The notes beneath the pieces were generated by a model that did no database searches, was not told where the DNA came from, and worked only from the letters and a program-made list of their open reading frames with translations. Of a stretch of DNA of 9,960 nucleotides, positions 1 through 6,211 are shown one piece after another. The first letter of the stretch is position 1. Every line of letters begins with the position of its first letter. The translations under genes and the position numbers were made by a program. Source of the DNA: CAZWRV01 sp964636325 (GTDB lineage: Bacteria; Verrucomicrobiota; Lentisphaeria; Victivallales; GWF2-50-93); NCBI GenBank assembly GCA_964636325.1, contig CAZWRV010000151.1:1-9960 (forward strand), written 5' to 3'.

Positions 1-36
1 CGACAAAGATAACGACAAAGTTCGCGACAAAGATGG
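1..36. repeat. Three 12-bp tandem direct repeats (CGACAAAG core)
   Basis: The core CGACAAAG occurs at 1-8, 13-20 and 25-32, exactly 12 bp apart; the remaining four bases of each unit vary (ATAA, TTCG, ATGG). The array touches the left edge, so more copies may lie outside. It sits just upstream of the ribosome binding site of the first gene. It could be a binding-site array or leader sequence, or the end of a coding region: the frame of the first gene stays open through it and would read Asp-Lys rich residues. The repeats are seen directly; their role is unknown. Confidence 0.6.
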
Positions 37-47
37 GCGAGTTTCAG

Positions 48-53
48 AGGAGG
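48..53 (+). promoter_or_regulatory. Ribosome binding site of first pseudopilin gene
   Basis: A consensus AGGAGG lies 5 nt before the ATG at 59. It decides the start, because the frame is otherwise open to the window edge and a longer protein could be imagined. Confidence 0.8.
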
Positions 54-58
54 GCAGC

Positions 59-838
59 ATGGCCATTAAGGAAGAATGTTTTCTAACCGCTAGAAATTTT
101 CCGTGCTGGAAAATTTTTACTCTCATCGAGCTCCTGGTCGTAATCGCGATCATCGCGATTCTCGCAGCGATGTTGCTTCCCGCGCTTTCGAACGCGAGGG
201 AGCAGAGCAGGCGCAGCGTATGCCTGAGCAACCTGCGGCAGCAAGGCACGGCGATCATGGCGTATGCCATGGACAACGACAGCATCCTTCCCCATGGCGA
301 CTGGACTGACGGAAACTACAATTCGTGCTACACGTTCCGTCAGCAGGAGGACATAATCAAGGACTACAGCGGGGGCAACTACCAGAGCTGGGCCTGTCCG
401 TCTTTTGTAAGATACGGCCAGACAAACTACAGTCCTAGGGACGTGGCGGTGTACTGGGGCGGCGGCTATCCGCACCGCATGTGCAGCATTTACAACGGCG
501 GCGGCTCCGGCACTGATCACCCAAACTACGGCGGACTCTTCAGCGGAGATCCGCGCAACTCCAAAGAGTTATTCAAGGATCTGCTTCCCGGAGTCACCGC
601 GACCTCCTACTACAAGCCCTCCGCGCCGCACCGCCTTGAGAGCGTGAAGAAGCGCTGCCTGATCAAGAGCGAGGCATACCAGGTCGTCGCGGGCGGCGGA
701 TGGTTCGGCGACGTCTGGCACGCCAAAGGCTATCCCAAGGGCGGAAACGTCCTTTTCAACGACCTCTCCGGCGCATGGAGCAAGCGCATCATAAACTGCT
801 GGTCCGGACTCGTCTACACCGGAATGCCGGAACTGTAG
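59..838 (+). CDS. Type II secretion-like pseudopilin (prepilin-type N-terminal methylation domain protein) A
   Basis: A 259-residue protein with a 19-residue leader followed by the class III signal FTLIELLVVIAIIA and a single hydrophobic helix (about residues 20-41). The Glu at +5 of the mature protein (Glu24) is present. After the helix comes the SVCLSNLRQQG-type segment (53-63) usual in this PVC-group family. The soluble part is rich in Tyr, Gly and Trp. Near the C-terminus, WHAKGYPKGGNVLFNDL (220-236) is a stretched, imperfect version of the H-X9-DG motif of these proteins: His221 and Asp235 are 13 residues apart and Gly is replaced by Leu. The expected role is a minor pseudopilin or envelope pilin-like subunit anchored in the inner membrane; the partner is unknown. 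The residue before the predicted cleavage site is Ile, not the usual Gly. The family call is firm, the exact function is not. A stem-loop follows the stop directly. Confidence 0.9.
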   Translation: MAIKEECFLTARNFPCWKIFTLIELLVVIAIIAILAAMLLPALSNAREQSRRSVCLSNLRQQGTAIMAYAMDNDSILPHGDWTDGNYNSCYTFRQQEDIIKDYSGGNYQSWACPSFVRYGQTNYSPRDVAVYWGGGYPHRMCSIYNGGGSGTDHPNYGGLFSGDPRNSKELFKDLLPGVTATSYYKPSAPHRLESVKKRCLIKSEAYQVVAGGGWFGDVWHAKGYPKGGNVLFNDLSGAWSKRIINCWSGLVYTGMPEL

Positions 839-839
839 C

Positions 840-870
840 CTGAATTATTCACGGCCCGTGAATAATTCAG
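840..870 (+). terminator. 31-nt near-perfect palindrome after pseudopilin A; possible terminator
   Basis: CTGAATTATTCACG (840-853) and its exact reverse complement (857-870) flank GCC; counting the inner G-C pair, the arms are 15 nt around a single C. It starts two bases after the TAG stop. This would form a very stable RNA hairpin, but no T-run follows, so an intrinsic terminator is not proven. It could instead be a 3'-end stabiliser or a bidirectional protein-binding site. Confidence 0.6.
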
Positions 871-924
871 ATCGGCGATTTCCAAGTAACGCTGCTCAAT
901 ATAAAAAATCCATCATTATAATAG

Positions 925-956
925 CACTACATATTGACTATATAATATATGTAGTG
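925..956. promoter_or_regulatory. Operator-like inverted repeat over the promoter of the large exported protein
   Basis: CACTACATAT (925-934) and ATATGTAGTG (947-956) are perfect 10-nt inverted arms separated by 12 nt. The repeat covers the -35 hexamer and the whole -35/-10 spacer, a classic place for a repressor to block RNA polymerase. It is about 32 bp long, fitting a dimeric or tetrameric regulator. The GntR-type regulator encoded at 5071-6195 is the obvious candidate by proximity, but this is inference. Confidence 0.65.
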
Positions 957-962
957 TATGAT
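934..962 (+). promoter_or_regulatory. Predicted sigma70-type promoter for the large exported protein
   Basis: The -35 is TTGACT (934-939) and the -10 is TATGAT (957-962), with an ideal 17-bp spacer in an AT-rich region. Transcription would start near 969, leaving a leader of roughly 50 nt before the ATG at 1022. A TATAAT at 941-946 also exists but lacks a matching -35 at the right distance. Confidence 0.6.
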
Positions 963-994
963 TCAAACAAGATGAAATACGTGCTAGGGGGAAA

Positions 995-1017
995 ATATTT
1001 ACACTTAAATATAAGGA
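995..1017 (+). promoter_or_regulatory. AT-only hairpin abutting the ribosome binding site
   Basis: ATATTTA (995-1001) and TAAATAT (1006-1012) can pair around the loop CACT. The AAGGA ribosome binding site (1013-1017) follows immediately. The seven A-U pairs are weak, so a regulatory effect on translation is only a possibility. The short 4-nt gap from AAGGA to the ATG at 1022 leaves the second in-frame ATG at 1028 (10-nt gap) as an alternative start. Confidence 0.35.
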
Positions 1018-1021
1018 TTAC

Positions 1022-4000
1022 ATGACCATGAGCATCAAATGGAAAACCGTCGTCTTGACCTCGCTGGCCCTAGTCTCCTGCCTTGCCTATGCGATGGCGC
1101 AGCAGGCCGAGAAGGCCGACGCCCCGCATTCCGCCCTGGTCATGCCGCTTGCCAGGACGGCGTATTTTGTCGGCGAGAAGATTCCGATGGCGGTGACGGG
1201 GGCAGGCGACGTGAAGGTCGAGATGATCAATTCCGGCGGACGCCTTCAGATATACCAGGGCAAGTCCGGCACAATACTTCTTGACACGAGCCTTATTGCC
1301 CCCGGCGACTACTCGATCGAGATCAACGGCGTCAAGGCCCTTGAACGTCTTACGATCACAAGTCCTTTGCGCCGCTCGTGCGCCTCCATGCAGGACGAGG
1401 CCGAGCCGAATCCGCCGCAACGCGATCCCCAGAAGCAGAAGCCCGAAGAATATTCGAAAACAGTGGATGACTACTGGGAATATGTGGCCGGCGCTATTAA
1501 GGAGTCCGGCCTCACTTCGGTGTTCGCGCTGGCGCAGTCGGACGCGGGGCGCTTCGGTTATCTTGACGCTCTCGCACGCGGCGGAGCAATCGTCATGGCT
1601 AACTGCGACACCAGGCCGACCAGCTTCAATCCCGGGACGATGATGCCGCAGGAGCTTGATGGAATGAGCCAGCGCATGATACTCGCCGCGCAGGCGAACG
1701 CCCGGCATCCGAACTTCGCAGGCTTCTGCTTCGCATGGGACACGACGGGCCACGCCATCGGCGGCCGCCGTCAGCTCCTCGTCTACTGGGGGTGGGCGGA
1801 CAAAGGCGAAGCCTTGCGCAGCTATATAGACCGCGTCGATCGTTTCAAGGAGGAGGAATTCATCCGCCGCAGCGGTCTCGAACCGGTCAGCGAGAAGGAT
1901 TACCTGGCGTATCTCCTCAGGACAGGACAGGCCGAACTCGCGCCGACAGTTGATCTGCCGATCCACGTGTGGATCAAGGAGATGGCAAAGGCGGCGAAGC
2001 CCATGCCTGAGGCGGAAAGGGCCGCGTTCGAGAGGCGCCTGGACGCCTGGGCGGCCTACATGATGGGAATGTACGGGGAAGTCTACGGAAATTATGTGAA
2101 GAACCTTTCGCAGGTTGATCCCGCGCTGAAATATACCGGCAGCGTCCAGATAGACCACAACAGCACCCGCTGCGGCCAGTATTTACCGGCCGCCTACGCG
2201 CCTCTATCATTCCGCTATCAGAGCACCTGGAACGACCAGGTCGGCGGGCCGGACTACCTCTTCCAATGGCTTATAACCCAGGGACTTCTTGACATGGAGC
2301 GCGGAACGAAGCCGACATGGATCAGCAATGCCGTCGCAATGGCGCACCACAGGGCCGAATATCCCGGCAAGTTCACAAGAGTCGCCGCCCACGGGCTCGC
2401 ATACGGCGGTTCGGGCATCGGATTCGCCTGCGAGGCGTTCAGCAACCTGCTCGGCGGCATGAACGCAGGAAGCAACTGGAGCGCGATAAAGGGCAAGAAC
2501 GGGGGTGCGGATGTTCTGGCAGGCAAGGACTTCCTCGACCGCTTCGCGGGCGTCGCGCTTTCCGGCGCAGCCCGGAACGGCGTCGGAATTTTGTTCTCGA
2601 AGACCCAGTATGGCAGGCAGAACGTGACACCGGCCTTCGGATCCGCGCCGTTTACAGCGTTCACGGCTCTGGCCCGCCTCGGCTACACTCCCTGTTTTCT
2701 CACGGAGGACGATGTCCTGGCCGGCAGGACGCGCGGGGTGAAGGCCATCGTCCTTCTCGGTCAGACAGTGCTCTTGCCGAAGCCGGTTCAGGAAAAGATC
2801 GAGGCGTTCGCGGCCGGCGGCGGACTTTTAGTCGCCGACGGTAACAGCACCGTGAAGATCGCCGGCATGAAGCCTTTCGCCTACAAGTTTGAACTCTCGC
2901 CTCCTGGCAAACCGCACAACTGGAGCGTGCCCAACATGCCTGCCGGGGACAACGATGTCACACTTATCAACGCCTGGCAAAAGGAGTTCGCGCCGGTCAT
3001 TGACGCCGCACTCGGCGGAGCGGGCAGGGCGATCCTAGCGCCCGCGAAGGGAACAGCGTCAGACATCTCGGTCTTCGAAATAAGCGGCGGCGCAGACGCA
3101 AGCTACATCGTCGCCGTCAACGACTCTAACATCGCAACCCAGGCCGACTGGTACCAGGTCAAGGAGCAGCTTGTCCCGGCGACGGGGACGGCCGGAACCC
3201 TTTATGACTGCACCGCCGAAAAGATGATCGGACCGGTCGCGCCGGTCGAATGCGACCTGAGCGCAAGCACCGCAAAAGTATATGCGGTTCTCAAGCGGCC
3301 TCTGAAATCGGCCGCCCTTTCGGCGTCGCAGAAGATCACGGACGGAGAGAATCTTGTCGTGGCCGTGGAATTCCGCGACGATGCGGACAAGCGCCTGGCG
3401 GCGGTGATACCATTTAATATTGCGATAAGCAGGCCGGACGGCTCCGTATATCAGGAATTTTACCGGAATACAAAGGGCGACGGATTGTTCAGCATGTCGA
3501 TTCCGGTGCCCGCGAATGTCCCTGCCGGGAAATGGACAGTTTCGCTCCGTTCGCAGCTGGACGGGAGCGTCAGCTCGCTGCCGGTGGAAATATCCGCCGC
3601 GAAGACGGGCCCTGCCGCAACCGCGGTAGATGCCCCGGTAATCATGCGCGAATCGTCGGCGATAGACGCCGCCCTGGCCAAGGGTGCGTCCTTCGTCATC
3701 CCTGTCTTCGACTCGCCGCAGGCTGAAGCTTTGGCTGCGGCCGCTGAAAAGGTGAAGGCCGAGCTGGCGAATCGCGGAGTCTCCGCCGAAATCTGGAGCA
3801 AGCCTTCGACGGCCACATATACGCTGGGCTATGCCACAAGCGCGTTCCAGGAATACGAGAATTCCCGCATAGACCGCGGCGAGGCGATCGGAATGATAAA
3901 GCGTGAGACAGTCAATGCGAACGACTGGTTCAGCGCGCTAAGCGGCTGGCGCTTCGGGAAACCTGTGATCCTGATCGATCTTGTCAACCCTTCTGCGGAT

Positions 4001-4969
4001 ACTAAGGCGCTTCCGGCGAATCCGATGGCCAGGTCGCTCCAGAACGCCGGCCTGCTGTGGCCCGAGGTCTCAGCGGAATTCCCCGGCAGGGGCAGGGCTG
4101 TTGTCCAGCTTGTCCACTGGGCTTTTGCCCCGCGTGTCCCCGCAATTGTAATCCAGGCGGCTGACCCGGAGGGGCTCGCCGCGGGCGCGGCGGCCCTTGC
4201 GAAGCCGCAGGACGACTTCCTCACGCCCGGAATCCGGAACGTCAAGGCGGCGATATGGCGCGAGTTCCATGTCGGGGAAGCGCCGGCGATGCCTGAAGCC
4301 AAGGGCCTGACGTCGAAGGACTTGAAAGTTACAGCGGGGCCGAAGCCTTTTGCCATTGATTTTCCCGGAGACGTGCGCCCTCCGACGCCCGACCAGGTGA
4401 AAAGGCCTGAAAGGCCGGTGCCACCAGCAATCTCCATTCCGGCGACCTTCCTCCCCAAGGACTACACGGTGTTCTACCTTGTCGGAGACAATTGGACTGA
4501 GAGCGCAACTGCCGAGCCGCTCGTTCCCGATCTGCGATTTTCGCAGGGCGTCAGGCTGGTTCTCGACATCAAGAATCCCGGAAAGACCAAGATTATTGCA
4601 AAGGGAGTGTTCCGTTACAGCGACCGCCAGCCATGCACGCAGGCCCAATGGGAGGACTATCTTTCGCTGCGCAGGCAGCTCGTGCCCGCGCGCAAGGAGC
4701 CGATGTCCATGGATATCCTCCTCGACGGCAAGACGATCGGAAAACTTGAGCCTTCAAAGAAGGAGGAGCGCAAGGTAATGACGGTTTTTACGCCGATGCC
4801 GTCGCAGTTCGCGATGGAGGAAGTAGTAACGGAGCTCTCCGGCGAGGTCGAGCTTCCGGCCGGTCGCCAGGAGATCATGCTGGTCGAGAAAAACATTGTT
4901 GACGGAAAGCTCGAAATGGTCGGCGTCGGCATGGATCCCCAGCCGCCTCCGCCGCCGGAAAAAAAATAG
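1022..4969 (+). CDS. Very large exported multidomain glycoside hydrolase-like protein
   Basis: A 1315-residue protein. Residues 1-26 form an export signal; both a signal peptidase I site (AMA before Gln27) and a lipobox-like LVSC (17-20) are visible, so it may be periplasmic, secreted or a lipoprotein. Residues about 37-115 look like an Ig-type beta-sandwich. Residues about 145-510 resemble a TIM-barrel of the GH42/GH-A kind (HPNFAGFCFAWD at 229-240; AHGLAYGGSGIGF at 456-468), but no catalytic Glu pair can be assigned safely. Residues about 519-610 look like the glutamine amidotransferase-like domain found next to such barrels (GVKAIVLLGQ, then EAFAAGGGLLVADG). Beta-sandwich modules follow at about 680-760 and 765-858 (MG2-like). 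An alpha/beta region at 870-1065 and a C-terminal beta domain at about 1140-1300 precede a Pro-rich tail. It presumably acts on an external polysaccharide or glycan; the substrate is unknown. The promoter upstream has an operator-like repeat. Confidence 0.75.
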   Translation: MTMSIKWKTVVLTSLALVSCLAYAMAQQAEKADAPHSALVMPLARTAYFVGEKIPMAVTGAGDVKVEMINSGGRLQIYQGKSGTILLDTSLIAPGDYSIEINGVKALERLTITSPLRRSCASMQDEAEPNPPQRDPQKQKPEEYSKTVDDYWEYVAGAIKESGLTSVFALAQSDAGRFGYLDALARGGAIVMANCDTRPTSFNPGTMMPQELDGMSQRMILAAQANARHPNFAGFCFAWDTTGHAIGGRRQLLVYWGWADKGEALRSYIDRVDRFKEEEFIRRSGLEPVSEKDYLAYLLRTGQAELAPTVDLPIHVWIKEMAKAAKPMPEAERAAFERRLDAWAAYMMGMYGEVYGNYVKNLSQVDPALKYTGSVQIDHNSTRCGQYLPAAYAPLSFRYQSTWNDQVGGPDYLFQWLITQGLLDMERGTKPTWISNAVAMAHHRAEYPGKFTRVAAHGLAYGGSGIGFACEAFSNLLGGMNAGSNWSAIKGKNGGADVLAGKDFLDRFAGVALSGAARNGVGILFSKTQYGRQNVTPAFGSAPFTAFTALARLGYTPCFLTEDDVLAGRTRGVKAIVLLGQTVLLPKPVQEKIEAFAAGGGLLVADGNSTVKIAGMKPFAYKFELSPPGKPHNWSVPNMPAGDNDVTLINAWQKEFAPVIDAALGGAGRAILAPAKGTASDISVFEISGGADASYIVAVNDSNIATQADWYQVKEQLVPATGTAGTLYDCTAEKMIGPVAPVECDLSASTAKVYAVLKRPLKSAALSASQKITDGENLVVAVEFRDDADKRLAAVIPFNIAISRPDGSVYQEFYRNTKGDGLFSMSIPVPANVPAGKWTVSLRSQLDGSVSSLPVEISAAKTGPAATAVDAPVIMRESSAIDAALAKGASFVIPVFDSPQAEALAAAAEKVKAELANRGVSAEIWSKPSTATYTLGYATSAFQEYENSRIDRGEAIGMIKRETVNANDWFSALSGWRFGKPVILIDLVNPSADTKALPANPMARSLQNAGLLWPEVSAEFPGRGRAVVQLVHWAFAPRVPAIVIQAADPEGLAAGAAALAKPQDDFLTPGIRNVKAAIWREFHVGEAPAMPEAKGLTSKDLKVTAGPKPFAIDFPGDVRPPTPDQVKRPERPVPPAISIPATFLPKDYTVFYLVGDNWTESATAEPLVPDLRFSQGVRLVLDIKNPGKTKIIAKGVFRYSDRQPCTQAQWEDYLSLRRQLVPARKEPMSMDILLDGKTIGKLEPSKKEERKVMTVFTPMPSQFAMEEVVTELSGEVELPAGRQEIMLVEKNIVDGKLEMVGVGMDPQPPPPPEKK

Positions 4970-4972
4970 CGG

Positions 4973-4991
4973 TGCAGGCTTAGAACCTGCA
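4973..4991 (+). terminator. Short stem-loop after the large gene
   Basis: TGCAGG (4973-4978) and CCTGCA (4986-4991) pair around a 7-nt loop, starting three bases after the TAG stop. There is no T-run, so it is at best a weak or factor-assisted terminator; it could also be an operator element of the downstream regulator gene. Confidence 0.35.
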
Positions 4992-5001
4992 GGTGGCGAT
5001 C

Positions 5002-5060
5002 GCGGACGGCCGCAATCGGTTGCGGACGGTCGCAGCCGAAGTCCCTCTTGAATCTTCAAG
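5002..5060. promoter_or_regulatory. Repeat-rich region upstream of the regulator gene; possible autoregulatory sites
   Basis: Two copies of GCGGACGGYCGCA (5002-5014 and 5022-5034) lie exactly 20 bp apart, about two helical turns. The second, with its preceding T, is partly palindromic (TGCGnnCGnnCGCA). Closer to the gene, CTTGAA TC TTCAAG (5047-5060) is a perfect 6-bp inverted repeat ending 10 nt before the preferred ATG. No convincing -35/-10 pair is visible. Autoregulation by the GntR-type protein is a plausible reading but unproven. Confidence 0.45.
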
Positions 5061-5070
5061 CGTCGCTTTT

Positions 5071-6195
5071 ATGAAGGATGATGAAGAAAAAGCACTGAAA
5101 AGAAAGCGCGGCCCCAACGGCGGCCAGGACAAGATCAACCAGCGCCTCAGGCGCGGTATTTTGTCGGGGGAGTTCCCGCCGGGGAGCAGGCTTCCCACCC
5201 ACAGCGAACTTCGCAGAATCTTCAAAAGTTCGCCTTGCACGGTGCAGTGCGCCCTTGACAGGCTTGTGGAGGAGGGTTTCGCCAGGACGGAATGGCCGAG
5301 GGGGACATTTGTCTCGGAGAACCCACCCTGCCTTTCAAACTACGCGATCGTATTTCCGGCCCAGAAACGGGAGATCTCAGGCATGTCCTTCTGGAAGGTT
5401 CTTGCGAATCTCGCAGAGAAAGAGGGAGTCTGCGGTCCGGACCGCAGGTTTTCCCTGTATTTCGGCCTCAACGGGCACACCGACGAGCCCGGCTACGGAA
5501 GGCTTCTTGAAGACGTGAGGGAGACCCGCCTAGCCGGGATAATATTCGGGGCCAACCCGTTCATGCTTCTGCGCACTTCCCTGTTTGATGAAATCATGGG
5601 GATCAAGGAGCTGCCGAAGGCGGCGTTCATGTCCGAACACGCATATCCGGATATCCCCGCCGTATATAACGACTACGAGGAAGTACTGAGGAAATCCCTC
5701 GATCATCTCCAGTCGCTGAAATGCCGGCGGCTTGCCGTCATACATATCGCTGGCTGTGAAGGCTCGGAGATCGTTTTCAAATCGGAAAAGAGAATGATCG
5801 CAGAAGCCGCGAAAAGAGGCATGCTTGCGCACCCATGGTGGATACAGGGAGTTCATGCCGGCGCGGTCTCCTGTGCCCGGAAGCTCGTCAGGCTTCTCCT
5901 TCAGGGGCCCGGGGAGGAGCGGCCGGATGCGATCCTGATAACGGACGATTCGCTGGTCGAACCTGCGACGCAGGGCATCGTCGACGCCGGGCTCGGCTCT
6001 CCGGCGGACATCCAAGTCGCGGCGCTCTGCAACTTTCCGGAACCTCCAATGGCCGCGGTGCCTGTGAAGTTTTTCGGGATGAACGTGGCCGTATTCATAG
6101 ACACATGCATGGACTTGATGGAGCGGAGGCGCAGAAGGCTTGATGTCCGTCCCATGACTGTTCTCCCATGCGAAACTGTCGGCATGAATGCTTGA
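5071..6195 (+). CDS. GntR-family transcriptional regulator with LacI/PBP1-like sugar-sensing domain
   Basis: A 374-residue protein from the ATG at 5071. Residues about 19-82 form a GntR winged helix-turn-helix: KINQRLRRGILSGEFPPGSR, then LPTHSELRRIF, TVQCALDRLVEEGFA and the wing RGTFV. Residues about 91-372 resemble the periplasmic-binding-protein-like effector domain of LacI and AraR-type regulators, with YNDYEEVLRKSLDHLQSLKC followed by RRLAVIHI (199-226), and RPDAILITDD (284-293) before a typical VDAGLGSPADIQVAAL segment. This architecture usually binds a sugar and acts as a repressor or activator of saccharide genes in the cytoplasm. An upstream GTG at 4993 would add 26 residues, but neither start has a clear ribosome binding site; the GTG version adds low-complexity residues over the DNA repeats, so 5071 is preferred. 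The downstream pseudopilin starts 16 nt after the stop, suggesting an operon. Confidence 0.88.
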   Translation: MKDDEEKALKRKRGPNGGQDKINQRLRRGILSGEFPPGSRLPTHSELRRIFKSSPCTVQCALDRLVEEGFARTEWPRGTFVSENPPCLSNYAIVFPAQKREISGMSFWKVLANLAEKEGVCGPDRRFSLYFGLNGHTDEPGYGRLLEDVRETRLAGIIFGANPFMLLRTSLFDEIMGIKELPKAAFMSEHAYPDIPAVYNDYEEVLRKSLDHLQSLKCRRLAVIHIAGCEGSEIVFKSEKRMIAEAAKRGMLAHPWWIQGVHAGAVSCARKLVRLLLQGPGEERPDAILITDDSLVEPATQGIVDAGLGSPADIQVAALCNFPEPPMAAVPVKFFGMNVAVFIDTCMDLMERRRRRLDVRPMTVLPCETVGMNA

Positions 6196-6197
6196 AA

Positions 6198-6204
6198 AAG
6201 GAGG
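6198..6204 (+). promoter_or_regulatory. Ribosome binding site deciding the start of pseudopilin B
   Basis: AAGGAGG lies 7 nt before the ATG at 6212. An earlier in-frame ATG at 6188 overlaps the stop of the regulator gene and has no such site, so 6212 is the better start. The site begins just after the regulator stop, consistent with translation of both from one transcript. Confidence 0.8.
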
Positions 6205-6211
6205 CTTGACG

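Noticed and set aside
941..946. TATAAT as the -10 box of the large gene promoter
   Set aside because: No acceptable -35 lies 16-18 bp upstream, whereas TTGACT/TATGAT with a 17-bp spacer fits better.
1070..2158. Open frame of 362 codons on the - strand
   Set aside because: It lies entirely antisense to the large exported protein. Its translation is Arg/His/Leu-rich with no recognisable domain, as expected from the opposite strand of GC-rich coding DNA.
3829..4648. Overlapping minus-strand frames of 209 and 192 codons
   Set aside because: They overlap each other and the large gene in different frames and show no domain pattern; typical shadows of biased codon use.
4993..5070. N-terminal extension of the regulator from a GTG start
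   Set aside because: No ribosome binding site precedes the GTG, the added residues match nothing in GntR proteins, and the DNA there is built of repeats. It is kept only as an alternative.
6188..6211. Earlier ATG for pseudopilin B overlapping the regulator stop
   Set aside because: The AAGGAGG at 6198-6204 fits the ATG at 6212 perfectly, and a short basic leader before FTLIELL is normal.
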